NCBI GenBank assembly: GCA_026027325.1
Contig: JAMSLZ010000007.1
Location: 620,001-684,000 of the forward strand
Length of the DNA stretch: 64,000 bases
Direction of reading: 5' to 3'
DNA from: Actinomucor elegans
Taxonomy: Eukaryota; Mucoromycota; Mucoromycetes; Mucorales; Mucoraceae
The position numbers and the translations under genes were made by a program. Shown piece after piece: positions 36,218-48,570 of the stretch. The number at the start of each line of letters is the position of its first letter. The stretch's first letter is position 1. The notes under the pieces were generated by a model. The model ran no database searches. It worked only from the letters and a program-made list of their open reading frames with translations, and had not been told where the DNA came from.

Positions 36218-37481
36218 AATATATATACGAAAAAAGAAAAAAGAAAAATAAATAGCAGTATAAGTGTATCAGTCCCGAAACCTGTCAAACTTTCTTCTTG
36301 GTTGAAATCGCAGTCCGCAAGATCGAAAATCAGGTCTTTTTTTGTTACGTTTGACGCGATCTCCTATATACAACTAAAGAAGGAAACAACTGCAAACTAC
36401 CTCAATACCTAGAAGAATGCTATAGTAAAAAACACTAGATATGAACATATATCCTATGCGTTATCGTTATATCCCTAAATATGAACTTTGCGTTCTTGAG
36501 CGGAACAATCGCATTTTTGAGCTTGAATTCGAAGTATGCACTCTGAGGGACTGGTTGGTTATTCGACATAATAATAATCTTGTAAATTGGACCGAGAAAA
36601 ACGTGTAAATGTTGAATTTATTATCCAGATACTATTAGTATAGTATACCCGTTGAACCTTAGTTAAATAGGTATTCTAGTAATAATAATAGCTCATTATG
36701 AACATAGATTATCAGTTAGAAGCGACATTTGACTGAGATTAGTCAAGAGATCTAGAATTTATTAAAACCTTTGCATAAAAATACTTATAGTTTAATATTA
36801 ATTGCTAATATTGAAATAGACTTGCTCTAATTTAGTGAATTTAAGAATATAGACGTAGCAGTTCGAACTTGATCTAATAATCAGATGTGTCATTAAGCAG
36901 AAATCAATCGGAAGATCTATAGGCATCGGATTTGGACACAGCATATTGATCAGATCTAATGACCTCTAGATCACTCGACCCATCTTGGACAAACGACATA
37001 TTAGATTGGTAGCCCAAATTCAGACTAAAGTATTACAAGTTTTTGTAGTACTAGTGATGAGCATTAAATTACATGTATTTTTACACATCAATGCCTAATC
37101 ATCTCTAGATTTCACAATCGATCTCGATCAAATATCGCATTTGGTGGTAGTATATTCTACATTAGATGTTATTAATCTTTCACTTGTACAGAACCATTGT
37201 TTAACATTAAAGGGGGGTTTATAGGTGAGTTGCAAAGATGCACAGTATCATCTTAAGAGTATGCCTGGTAAAGTATGGTTATGCTTGATACTAGTAGGAC
37301 ACCATCAACACTGAAGAGTGGCACCCTTCATATTTATTTGATATTACAGAAAGAGGTTACATTATTTTACATAAAAACTAAAGAGAGATATGCTTCCACT
37401 ACCTTAATGTCAGAATGAAAGCATCGGCTATGCTGATCTTGTTGAATTGCGAGCAATCAATTTTTCAAATTGAGGTTCATT
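36218..37481. other. Intergenic region with dispersed repeats
   Basis: No gene is supported. There are two minus-orientation copies of the family (36671-36768, 36853-36925) and one plus-orientation copy near 37080-37170. A purine-rich tract (aaaaaagaaaaaagaaaaataaa) sits just upstream of TRM9. Confidence 0.5.
36671..36768 (-). repeat. Dispersed repeat copy, well preserved
   Basis: Order: 'tagctcattatgaacatag', 'gcgacatttgactgagatt', 'agtcaagagatctagaattt'. It matches copies at 6371 and 53411 and is among the best minus-orientation members. Confidence 0.6.
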
Positions 37482-37729
37482 TTAATTCTGCTTCTTGTCT
37501 TGAATATTCTTCAATTTGACTTCGTCTCCTGGACGAATCCAGGTACCGTTTGTTTCTCTATTATGAACATGAACAAGAGAGTGTTAGGCCTTGGATTGAT
37601 CTTGAACTTCCAGGAATCTGTTTTTACTTACTGCTCATATTCTTTCAAAAGAGGCTTAAAGACGTAAACACCGGTGCCAATACCAACACCAACAGCTATT
37701 GCCAACTGAGTAAGTTTGCTTGAAAACAT
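37482..37729 (-). CDS. Small single-pass membrane protein, 57 aa
   Basis: Two exons, minus strand: 37729-37632 and 37557-37482, joined by a 74-nt GTAAGT...TAG intron. The N-terminus MFSSKLTQ is followed by a glycine-rich hydrophobic helix (AIAVGVGIGTGVYVF) and a charged tail (KPLLKEYEQE, then RPGDEVKLKNIQDKKQ). The layout suggests a small mitochondrial inner-membrane protein such as a respiratory-chain accessory subunit or assembly factor. That is inference from form, and I recognise no family. It is divergent from the tricalbin-like gene, with 241 bp between starts. Confidence 0.72.
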
Positions 37730-37970
37730 GTTTATATTATGTCCAAAATAAAAAGCTCTTGTACCATATTATGGTAATGACGGGGTTGTATGTTTGTTCC
37801 GTCAGGCAGTCACTTTTGCTTCCAGCTGTGAAAGGACCACAAACAAATAGCATTATGCAAAAAAAAAGTGTGAAAATCTCCTCGGATTAATTTTGAAACT
37901 TTGATTAAGATATAGAGTGGTCATTGATTTAGGTTCTTTCTATTTCCTTCTACTCGTTAAACTTAAAGAA

Positions 37971-40900
37971 ATGCCGCCTCCATTTCCTTCTTCCAGTGAC
38001 CGTAGTATTAACCCCACTGATCTGTCAAACATTCTTCAAGGTGATGATAGCAACCGTATGTTAGACACAAGTCTGGATAACACAAATCCTCCCACTGATT
38101 TCTCTGAACCAAATCATATGGATGCTCATAATCAAGGTGATCATGACAGCCAAGGACGATTTAATCCTTTTGGCGGTTTGCCACCCAATCAACGGCCAGA
38201 CAATCCTTTGTTCACCCGGCAGACAGCGCCTTTGATGGGCGGTACACATGCAAATAATGATAACAGGAATACTGACCAGCAACAAGGTTCATCAATACAG
38301 GCTCCTACTTTGGGTGAAAAGAGACAAGATGAGCCTGATCAAGATAGGATTGGTTTAGATCCTTCCCAAGGCAAGTTGAAAATAGACTAGTTTTCTATTT
38401 AATACGCTCAGAACGTTTTTATCAGTTTTTTTAATAAATCTTTTCTTTTTTTTTTAAAAAATAAAGACTTCTACCCCAAATCTGTTAACGCAAAAGAAGG
38501 AAACCAAGGCGACTATAAACAATGTTTCAAGTTACAATATCGGCAACCTTTGACATTGAATCAACCCAGTGTGCTTGTTCTTGGTTTGGAAAAGATGGGT
38601 TTCAAGTATCTATTGATGACCGCATTGATGTGTCTCTATATTGGTCAAAATGGCTATAGTTTATTGGTTTTTGTTATAACATGCGGTACAGGTAATCATT
38701 GATCATTGCTGGCTAGACTAGTTGACTCTGTTTAAAACGCATATATGTTCTATTTATTTAGGTGCTCTGGCTTTTTACTCTTTGTCATCCAATGTCCTCC
38801 AAAGCCTATTGTGGCAAATCGAAAAGATTAACGGTACAAACAAGGTAAGGACGTAGTTAGTTTGTTTATATTCCAGACAATTGATTATGTAATTAGTTGG
38901 GTAAACGCGACAGCAATGGGGAATCCATGGAATGGTTCAACAGTATTGCCGAGAAAATATGGCGTTCTGTTGACCCCAAAACATTCACCATTCTGGAAGA
39001 TATCCTCGAAGACATGCTAGCAACTGTTGCGCCTGCAATTATTGTAACATATAATGCTAGTGTTTTGTATTGCCAACATTAATTAACAATGAGCATTCCT
39101 TTAGAAAGCTGCAAGAGTAAATGATTTTGACCTTGGTACAGCTGCACCTAGAATTGAAAAGTAAGTCTATATGAGCGATAACTTGGTTATTTAAACAAAA
39201 CTAAAGCCATCTCATTTCGACTAGAATGCAGATATTTCCTCCTGGGCCAAATCAACTACCAGACACGATAGTAAGGCTTTAATCACACTTATCTGTACGG
39301 AATGTTAACACAACTGTTATAGTTCGGCACTGCAGAATTCAGTCTTCGAGCAAGCTCTAGCTCAGTAAGCGTCGCTAAACCTAAAAGCCGCTACGTAACC
39401 CCTCCTGGAGTATCTATTCGTTTTAAAACCAGTGTTAATGCCGCTGTTGACGTTCGAGGCGAGCTTACCAAGTTAGTTGGAAAAGTTCGGTTCAAGATAG
39501 TGACAGCACCTGAGCCTCCATTTGTATCCAAGGTCACTTTCTCCTTTACAGAAGCGCCTTTAATAGAGACTTCTGTTATGCCAGTAACCAAAAGACTGAA
39601 CATTATGAGGGTAATGCGTTGTATTTAGCCATGTTTTGATGTGGTATTAATAGAAAAATGACAAACAATTTTATAGCTTCCTATGCTCAAGACACTCGTT
39701 GATGAAGCTGTCAAGTTAGGATTTGCACAGCTGATAGATCCAGAAAGTATGACAATCGATGTGGCTCAAATCATGGCTGCACAATCAGATACTGCAGCGA
39801 TCGGTCTAGTTCAACTTCAAGTCAGGCAGCTTGAAACAATCCACCCAAAATCACAAGGTAATGATAAAAAAAAATATATTAAAGGGACAGTACATGATCT
39901 CACTCACCACTATATCTTTTTTAGACCCTGAAAACATATTTGTAACTCTATCATCAAGTAGTAGCCTTAAGAATGATATAAAGAGTACTCGCGTTTTGTC
40001 AAATAAGCTCAATCCAACCTGGAATGAAAATCTCTACCAGCTAATAACATTAGGTACAGTGGTGAGCTAACTTATATTGCGCACATAGTGCTTACAAGAT
40101 CCATTTGTATTAGATGATATCAGCAACGATATTTATTTGGATATAAAGATATTAAAAGCTTCGAAACTAAAATCTGATGAACTATTGGGCTCTGTCTCGG
40201 TTTCTGTCAAAGATATAGTGCTTGGTGTAATGGATGCAAATGGAAATGTATCTAAATGGTGTACTGATGAACGAGTCATGTTTGATGGGTGAGCAATGTT
40301 AAAATATCTATTATTGCTATTCTATGCAAACTAAATTGTATTTTCTACTTGAAGCTGGTGTCCTTGTGATGCAAAGCCTGAGAAAAGCCCAGAGATAAAG
40401 CTGAACTTTAAGCTCTCTTTCCATCCCAAATACGTGATTCCTAGTCTAACTCGAACAAAGACAGAGATTGCTAAGAAAGAGAAGGCTAAGAAGAAAGCTG
40501 CACAAAAAGAAAAGAAGAGATTGGCAAAGCAGGCGCGACATCAAAAGAAATTTACGATAAAACAAAAGAGAAAAGCAGGTGCTTCAAAGGATAATTCGGT
40601 AGAGGTTGAACAGCTCCAAGAAATTGTACAAAAGCTGAAAGAAGAGGCGTTTGCAGCTGGCATTACCTCATCAAAGGCGATTGCATCGCACGACCTTAAG
40701 AGAGAGGATGTCATCATTGTTTCTGATAACGATTCAAATCTTGGAAAAACCGAACTCGTGCCAAAAGAAAACGCTGACGTCCCAGAGACCTTGCTAGATA
40801 CTGAAAACGAATTTGAAGATATCAGCGATGATTCTGAATTTGAGCCTGGCGAAACTGTATCACCGCATCATCTTTCAGGTAAAGCTCGAAAAAGGCCGAA

Positions 40901-42975
40901 ATCTTTATATCTAATCATTGTTTGAACTACATTAGGCATATTGTCTATTAACATCGCTGAAGCTAAAGACCTGGACATTATGGCACCAGATATGATCAAT
41001 TCTGAAAAAAGAAGACATCCTTATAATCCTGATAAACCAGTGAACCCTTATGCCATTATCTATCTCAATGATCATAAAATCTATGAAACTCGATCAAAAA
41101 TGAGCACTGCCAATCCTGTAAGATTTTTTTTTGAATATGTTACATATCGTCAATTGACGCTCACTGGTGCTTTTTTATAGTGTTGGAATGCTGACACCGA
41201 ATGCTTTGTTAAAAACTATGGGACTTCTTTCATCCGTATTAGTGTCAAGACTAGTATCGATTTGGAAGACGATCCTGTCATTGGTACTGTAGTGCTCAAG
41301 GTAAGCGAGCTGTTTGAAGGCCACGCGAAAAAGGTAATGACAAACGTAACACGATGAACTACTGATATTGAAAAGTGTTATCTTTGCAGGTTAAAGAAGC
41401 TCAAAGATGGATATCTCTTGTAAATGGCATTGGATCTGGAAAGGTTTTACTGAACTTAACTTTCAAGCCAATTAAATTGACCTTACCAAAAGAGCTCCTG
41501 GGAGCAGGTAATACCAATTCTAATTATGCATAATGTTTGTAGATTAATAAATTAGTTTTCATGTAGATGTTGGAACGCTTGTAGTACAAAACATCAAGTT
41601 GGTAGATGTTCAAATTCCTTTGGACAATAGCAAGGTGACAGGAACGCAAGCTACTCTGGCTCTTAATGTAGAGCCCAAGATTGAGAAGTACTTGCAGCCT
41701 GATTCAATGGTTAAGCTCAACGATGGTATTAGTGGTTGGATCAACCAGGACGTTTATTTCCCGCTACTTATGCGATACAGAACCGCAATCTTTGTACACC
41801 TTTCACAAGGGACTATTAGTACAAATAAAGTAACGGCGCGTTTATGGATGAAAGAAATACTCGATTATGACTGGCAAGAGGTCACCTTGGCTTTACACGA
41901 ATTCACTTCAGAAACTTCTACTGAAGGTAATGAAGATGAAAACTCTTGGGGTACTGTGGGTCCATGCGGCTCTATTACAGTTCGTCTCAAATTCGTTCCT
42001 GGATTTTCGCCTGCTCACACTCTATTGCCCTCATTTACCGCTGATATGCTTGGGGCCGATCCATTTTATAAAGACGATAATTGGGAAAAGGCTCATTTAT
42101 TGGTTCAGCATGAAAGTAGCGAAAACTATGCTACTCAAGATCTCGCATCGCCTACTGTCAATAAAGATAAGAGACAGAAACTCGTGGATCATATCAACGA
42201 TAGTAAATTATTCAGCATGACCAAAAAGACCGCGAAGAGTAAAAAGTCAGTTGTACCTACTATGCAAGAGCAACAGAAACAAGAGATTGTTGACTTACTT
42301 CATGATGGAGAAGAATCCAACAATAGCAGTCCTGTAAACAGCAAAGGCCAGCATTCACTACATTCAACTGAATCTGCAACTGGAACATTTGATATTTTCA
42401 AAGAAGAATCTTATTTACGCTTTACAGAGAAGCCAACGACAATGGAGCCTATGGCGATTCCCAATGCTACCGAGGCAAATAGTAAGAGAGCCTCCATTTC
42501 GGACAGTCACACCAGTGCTCCAGTTAGCAGCTTTGATACATTGAAGAGAGCGCCTTGTTCAAGCACAAACAATAGAAGAAGTTCTTTTGTTGAAAATTTA
42601 GATGCAATTCCAGATAAAAGGCTTTCCAAGGCGAGTACTTCTAGTAACCCCCCAGTGTACAGCGCGAATATCTCGGATAGAAGAGCTTCAACTATCAAAA
42701 AGGAAGCAGCACCACCTTACAGTAGTAACAACACCACAGACTTGAATAATGTTCCGCTAATTGGCGCAAACAAGGCGAATGAAATAGAGGAGGTGGAAGC
42801 TGTAGCTTATCTTGACACAATGCAAGATGACTTGAAGAATTCGAAAATTCATAACTACAAAGTATTGAGAAAGCTTGCCAAAGGAAAGAGTTTCCTTACA
42901 CAGCCATTCAGTGCTTTTAAACAAGGGCATAATTCAGAAGCACGTGCAAACAAATCCGTCAAAAGAGAGGCATAA
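37971..42975 (+). CDS. Tricalbin-like SMP and C2 domain lipid-transfer tether
   Basis: Fifteen exons, frame closed at 1371 aa: 37971-38370, 38467-38691, 38762-38844, 38897-39043, 39105-39160, 39225-39270, 39323-39610, 39677-39857, 39925-40053, 40114-40288, 40355-40878, 40936-41117, 41181-41333, 41390-41507 and 41567-42975. A disordered, Pro/Asn/Gln-rich N-terminus precedes a membrane hairpin (about residues 175-220, LLMTALMCLYIG and LLVFVITCGTGALAF). The SMP lipid-binding domain follows (about 240-455: EWFNSIAEKIWRSVDP, LGTAAPRIEKMQIFPP, GVSIRFKTSVNAAVDVRGEL). C2-like domains begin near residues 458, 752 and 903. A lysine-rich block (about 610-660) lies between the first two. The family tethers ER to plasma membrane and moves lipids. 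Intron 1 appears to be GC-AG. Confidence 0.88.
38371..38466 (+). other. Probable GC-AG intron in the tricalbin-like gene
   Basis: The exon ends CCCAAG and the intron begins GCAAGTTG, a perfect donor apart from the C. It ends in AAATAAAG before ACTTCTACCCC. The phase (1 then 2) is correct, and no GT donor nearby gives the same good fit. Confidence 0.65.
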
Positions 42976-45066
42976 AGTGCACTATGGTATCGGATCAATG
43001 CTGAATCATAAAGGATGATTTGACAGAATAGGTAACCATTGGTCTAGTCAACTTTGTATCATACAAAACCAGATCATGAAATATTTTGATTAAAAAAAAC
43101 AATGATATTTTTTTAAAAAAAAGATCTTGCCCAAGGTCCTTGCTCCGACATGCTTTGACTATGTTCGGCTTGTGTTAGCTTTATAATCGAAGGATTTACA
43201 ATGTTTGTTAAAAGTGTTGCTGATTGGGTATATCTTGTTTCCTTGTGCTTCGCCCTATGATCTTCAATCAAAAGTTTAGTGTTTTTAATTGCCACCTGCA
43301 CTTAATGCTAGAAAAAAAAATAGCAATATTTAGTTAATATACAAGGTTATATATTCAACAGATATGATGATAATTACTTTCAACTCCCCTAAAAATAAAC
43401 GAAGTAAAGTTGATGGGCTCTCCTTATTAACAGGTTCTAGTTACAGCTTTCTAATTTTTCCTCATAAATATCTTGTTTATATTTCATTGATCAGAGATAT
43501 AAAGCTTTCATTAAACAATAAAAATAATCAGAACCAATATTTGCTTACCAACTTCTGAAGAAAAAAGACTTTGGCATTGTCAAAAATGTCTACGGAAGCA
43601 CATCGGAATACATCCGAAATTGATTTCAATATATATTACATATCAAACATGCATTTGTGATGATCAGATGGCCTTTATGCCTTGCCGGTTGAGTTAAATT
43701 CTCCAAAAGTTTCAAGAAGCAGTATCTCAAGCATGCCCTGTCAGTCAAGTGCTCCTGATCCTCTGCAGTAGAATAATACCATTGTTTAGTTATACCAGTT
43801 GATGATCGGAAAGCTTGTCTTCTTGTTCCCTCAGTACGACAGCTTGAGAACGTACACATATAACCAAAGTGGTTCTCTATAAAAAAAAAGATATATCTTT
43901 CTTAACCTTTTGTATCATTCAGCTTTATTTCTTTTAACTTACTATACATTTACTAAATACTATCGTTCATACACATCTATTGGAATGAATGGATAACTTT
44001 AATCAATTTCAAAAGAGCAAAAGAAACCATTGTAAGAAAGTTGAAACAAAGACAAAGGGCTCTATTGCACGACTTGAGATTCATATTATAAACTGCACGA
44101 TTGTATGATATCAGAAGATTTAGTCGCTATATTATTATACTGTAGCAATCAAAATACAGGTAACCAACATGATTACGTATGGATTATATCGCAAAATTAA
44201 TCATATTACTATACTGTTAGTACAGTCAAAATACTAGTAGCTGACAGGATGATATGTTCAAGGATATATGATATTTGACATCAGAACCAATCAAGTACAC
44301 ATTATGAAGAATCAAAATACTCATCCAGACAACGTAAATGTGCTTGCCATTAAAATCGTGTGTTGGGACAGGCCATATTAAACTCTGTTTCATTTTTTAT
44401 TCAAAAACACTGCTTGATTGAAAAGTGACAGCCAGTCCTTGCGTAGCTTAAGGGCTTTGTAAGGCATGCAACTACACGTAGATTTCTATCCTAAGTAATG
44501 ACAGCAGCTCTTGTTAATGTGGCTGTCTTTTGATACTGTTGCCTAATGACAGTCGCCCTGAACCCTTATTTGGTTCTTCTTCTTTCATTCTTGTTCTACG
44601 TTTACAATTCTTTGATCAAAGTAAAATTCATTTGTAAAAATAGCCATAGTTTTAAGCTATATTTTTTTTTTCCAATTACTTATGGAGTCGCTTTCCACAA
44701 GCCTAGAGCTTTGCATCGGTTTCACCTTATTATTGGTTCAATGAGGCTCATATATTATAATAAATCTCAAGACTAAAGAAAAGCATAGTGACTCTTATAT
44801 ATTACTTACATTGCTCTTGCACATAATCATAAAATAGAGATGGTTTTCAACCATCACTGTTATTATATTAATCAACTAGCCAGTTTTGTATCGTCTCGAA
44901 TTATTTTGATTAAAACTAAAGACTTTTAGAAAGAAGTTAGGAATTCAATTTCCGAGCATGAAAACCTTCGTTTATAATGTTCATACTCGGAATAAGCTGC
45001 AATCGTTTTATTCAAAATTATCGTAGTTGATTACAGCTCGTATATATGTATATAATGTCACAAAAC
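42976..45066. other. Intergenic region around an unresolved minus-strand gene
   Basis: Apart from the possible gene at 43113-43859, the stretch 43900-45066 holds only AT-rich DNA with a partial local repetition near 44110-44280 (ATACTGTAGCAATCAAAATAC and ATACTGTTAGTACAGTCAAAATAC). No other gene is supported. Confidence 0.45.
43113..43859 (-). CDS. Unresolved spliced gene or remnant, about 137 aa
   Basis: The last block, about 43300-43113, follows a classical acceptor (tttttttctag then gtgcag). It encodes a protein-like segment containing LLIEDHRAKHKETRYTQ and ending near QGPWARSFF-stop. Upstream, 43859-43641 is open from an ATG (MCTFSSCRTEG...). An 11-nt mini-exon (43388-43378) flanked by TTTTTAG and GTAATT would join the two in frame. 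This model is frame-consistent but depends on a mini-exon and a long intron, so it is only a hypothesis. I recognise no family. A small mitochondrial protein or a decayed gene are both possible. Confidence 0.3.
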
Positions 45067-46345
45067 TTATTCATTTTCTATACATTTTTCTTCTGATATC
45101 TCTTCTTGTTTATCTTCAACCTTTTCAATGAACTTATGTATTTCAGATACCTTTTCACCACAGCGAAGACAAGGCCACTCATCGCCAAACACAGACAATT
45201 TGCTCTGAATACAATAATAGCAATATTGATGACCGCAATTTGTTTCGTATGGGTTATGAACTGTAAAGTTCTGGACTTGACCTATTGGTGCGTTCTCTGT
45301 AGAAGTTGAGTCATGACAAATAGCACATTGGTTGGTAGGTAATTGATCATAGCCCTTTGAAGATACAAGATATGATTTTGGTAATAACATGCGCATCAAT
45401 TTCATTTTCAGCTTCTCAACATTGATCAAAGGCACTAAAAACAGCAAGAATTCCTAATAATTTCATTAGTCTTGTGCCCGATCATCCTTCAAAGTTTACT
45501 TACTGTAAATGCATGCCAGACCATTTGTCTATTTAAAAACTCGAAACTAACTTGTCTGTTCATCGACTTTTTGGAATACACTAATCGCATAGCCAGCATA
45601 CGGTCAATTAGTGTACGATATCTTCCATTCCATAGAAACACCAAAAAGTTGACAAGTGAAAACGCCTTCCAGTACTTTTCGCCGGTTTGCAAGACACGGT
45701 ATATCTTGTTGCGATGGTCTGATTCGTCTAATTCTCCCCATCCTTTCGCTGTAATGTATCGGTTTGCCCGTGACCAAATGTATTGACCACCTACTGTCAA
45801 AACACCGTAGGCTATTTTTTGAGTTTGTGTCAATGGTGCATCTTTGGCAATTGATTCGACTAGGTTTACAGTGTCAATATGGATCCTAACGCACACGCAC
45901 TTGGTAATGTTACTTACAAGCTCCACCATGCTTCCATTCATTACGATATTTCAAGTTTTGAAGTTGAGAACCATAGGTTGCTGATGAATCATACACTGAT
46001 AATTTAAATAAGACAAGGTTGAGTATACCTAAAAGCTCAGGTTCAAAGGTTTCTTTAAAGGTAGGCTACAAAAAAAAAGGATAAAAGTTTATAAACGAGA
46101 ATCTATTTATGTGTAGGATGTGTGCCTACCTTGAATAATGAGAGCGCGTTCCATAGTTGCTCTTTGAGGATATCTACCAACTCTATATCCAAAATATCGG
46201 AATCAAGTTGACTCACTCTCATAACTTTGAGAGAAGAGGTTCTTAATGAAGCCATAGAGCGTCTAACTTTGCGTAAGGCTGGCTGAATCTCCTTCCAGCT
46301 AGAATTCCATTCGGTTGTAGCAGGTTGTGATGGCAATCGAAGCAT
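45067..46345 (-). CDS. PEX2: Peroxisomal RING E3 ligase peroxin 2
   Basis: Four exons, minus strand: 46345-46130, 46065-45918, 45859-45504 and 45453-45067; 368 aa. The N-terminal Pex2/12 region has RVSQLDSDILDIELVDILKEQL, YGSQLQNLKYRNEWKHGGA and AKDAPLTQTQKIAYGVL, with weakly hydrophobic helices that cross the peroxisomal membrane. A C3HC4 RING begins near residue 284 (CAICHD ... NCGHQYCYYCIQ ... WPCLRCG), followed by an acidic tail. With PEX10 and PEX12 it ubiquitinates the import receptor PEX5 for recycling. The start is the ATG at 46345; upstream frame extension has no ATG. In intron 2, an earlier TAG would give a stop codon, so the acceptor at 45860 is used. Confidence 0.95.
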
Positions 46346-47646
46346 GTTGAAGTAAATGTGGAGAAAAAAGTATGACAAATATCGATTCACATGCCCGAGA
46401 AAAATTTAAGACGCACTATATCTGGAAACCATTGTAAATCCGCTTTGAATTGTAAGGTATGACCTATTTTCATTGAAGAGGATCCTTTAAAACGAATTTT
46501 TTGAATAATGCCTTTGAGTGGAAAGAGATAGAGGATTATTTTATATGCACTGGATGTATTGTATGTATAGCGTCTGAAATGTATACGTTTATAGTATAAA
46601 TGTACATATAATTGTATTTATTATTGGATTGTGCTTAGCAAACACATTGTACTGGTTTATCTAAATACACGTTTTGATAATGTCAAAAACTTGTGAAGAG
46701 ACGCTTTCATTAGCCAACTACTTCTTTTTCAGATGAGATGTGATACCATTTATATTAGTCTTATTTGAATAGATGGATGCTCTATGGAGTCTTCTCGCTA
46801 GGTTTGCTTGATTGAATGCAGATTAATTGATACCATCATTTTGAGATAACATGGAGGCTATAGATATACTCAAGCAGTCTTGGGTGGTTTAGAGAGTAGC
46901 CAGTAGCGGATTGCTAATATGAAATATCTTTATAGAAGAAGCGAGAAAATAAAGCAAAAAGTACTCTGCAGAACCGCATAATACCTTAAAGAGCAAAACT
47001 ATCTAACTACTTGTTATGAAATGAATTTGCCTCCATATTAAAGCGCTCCATTTTTATGCAGTCCAACTAAAGCTGTTCAGGTTCATTTCAAATGTTGTGC
47101 TACAAAACTACTCTTGGGCCTACACCCTATTGAGCTAGGTTTACTGAAGGCGATAAATTAACAAAGATAGTAAAGATAATCATTACATATGGAGCTTTAC
47201 TAAATGCAGCGACTTATTTAGAATGTGAACTACTGATTAAACGAGACGTTTGGCAGAGATTAATCAAGATCCAGGCTGTTTCTTAACACAATATCCTAGT
47301 CTACGAAAATTCAGCTTAGAAATCAAGTGTATACAACCACTTTTTCTTTCAAATGATAAAGTTTTTTAATGAAGTTATCATCTTAGAGGTAAAAAGTACT
47401 GCTTAATCAGAATTTTTAGTATCTTCATAACACAAAAGTTAATACAGTGAAAAAACAAGCTTAGATCAATATCCAACAATTAACAAAATCCATCACCTTA
47501 TTCCTAGCTGCCCAATGAAATCAGCGTATTTTCTGATTGACAAAAAAAAAAGTAAAAGTTTAATTAAACCAATGAAATAGCCTGATGTTTTTCAAATGAT
47601 CATTTATCCCTTTTCTGCAGCTTTTCTAATAGTTCAGCCCATTAAA
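46346..47646. other. Intergenic region with one dispersed repeat copy
   Basis: AT-rich with no supported gene. A minus-orientation repeat copy is at about 47201-47272 (gaactactgattaaacgaga, cgtttggcagagattaatc). Confidence 0.5.
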
Positions 47647-48225
47647 ATGAAAGCTGAGAAATCGCCTAATCGCATCCATCTCTTGCGATCACCTGCCCGA
47701 TCTACATTAACACGACCCACTACGCCTTCATCTTCATTACGGCACCAATCTAAAGAAACTATCGAGAAATTAGCTTCTCAGTCTCTAGCGAACGCCAAAC
47801 GAAAGCGCAACGATAGCCCTTCCAGCTCGCCCTCTCGCCGTTTAATACGCGAAGATACATTTGCCAGTGATTACGATACAGGTAATCGCTGGACAAAAGA
47901 GCACTGGAAGAAACTGGAGTCATATTATTTACGCAAAGGCCGCGATGTACAAAAGACTGCCAATGCATTTTACTATGGTGAATCACTCAAAACAATCAGT
48001 TTACCGTCTGTAGATGACACGACCGGAAGGCCTGTTACAGACGAACTATGGACCAAGGAACAGATACTTTGGCGAACAAATTGCTTACATACCAGCGTTG
48101 AGTATTACCATGGTTTGTTACCGTCACAACGCAGCAGTAGCAAAAAGAAGAAAAAGATAGCAACATCTGCCACCAATACGCCAAGTCGTAGTAGTAGCAG
48201 CCTCAGTACAACCAGTTTGGCATAA
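47647..48225 (+). CDS. Basic protein with a tryptophan-containing helical region, unknown function
   Basis: Single exon; 192 aa from the ATG at 47647. An in-frame ATG at 47596 would add 17 hydrophobic residues and is less likely. The N-terminal 80 residues are Ser/Arg/Pro-rich with many SP and TP sites (RSPARSTLTRP, NDSPSSSPSRR), suggesting phosphorylation and nuclear location. A folded region at about 92-160 contains RWTKEHWKKLESYYLRKGRDVQK and ELWTKEQILWRTNCLHTS. The spaced tryptophans recall Myb/SANT-like helices, but the match is loose. The C-terminus has a KKKKK cluster and Ser-rich tail. A chromatin or nuclear role is only a guess. Confidence 0.65.
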   Translation: MKAEKSPNRIHLLRSPARSTLTRPTTPSSSLRHQSKETIEKLASQSLANAKRKRNDSPSSSPSRRLIREDTFASDYDTGNRWTKEHWKKLESYYLRKGRDVQKTANAFYYGESLKTISLPSVDDTTGRPVTDELWTKEQILWRTNCLHTSVEYYHGLLPSQRSSSKKKKKIATSATNTPSRSSSSLSTTSLA

Positions 48226-48477
48226 AAACCATTTCTGTAGCATACATTTGATTGTAGTAGTATTCCCCCAAGCTTTTAGTGAATCATTCCCCCCCCCTTT
48301 TTTTTACATGTAAATAAAACAAGCTTTCATCCTTTTGTTCAAATATAAATCATAGATTATTATGTATTTTGAGAGTATATACTTCCTTTGTGTCTGAAGA
48401 GTGCACTTATTCTACGGCCCTGCTTACTGTGACAAAAACTCAATGCATTCCTTAAACTGCAGACAAACAAATGTTCC

Positions 48478-48570
48478 AGTGGACTTATTCTGCCGAGTGA
48501 AGTCTACTAATTCAGATGCAATATTAAACTAGGAACAACTGTAGTATTGGTATATTGATTTATCTGATAA
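48478..48570 (-). repeat. Dispersed repeat copy
   Basis: Carries 'tctactaattcagatgcaat' followed by 'attaaactaggaacaact', the same block order as the copies at 6371 and 36853. Confidence 0.5.

Noticed and set aside
41301..41389. Alternative donor at 41301 in the tricalbin-like gene
   Set aside because: Using GTAAGC at 41301 keeps frame but removes the segment VSELFEGHAKK, which fits the expected C2 strand; the donor at 41334 was preferred, though both could be used.
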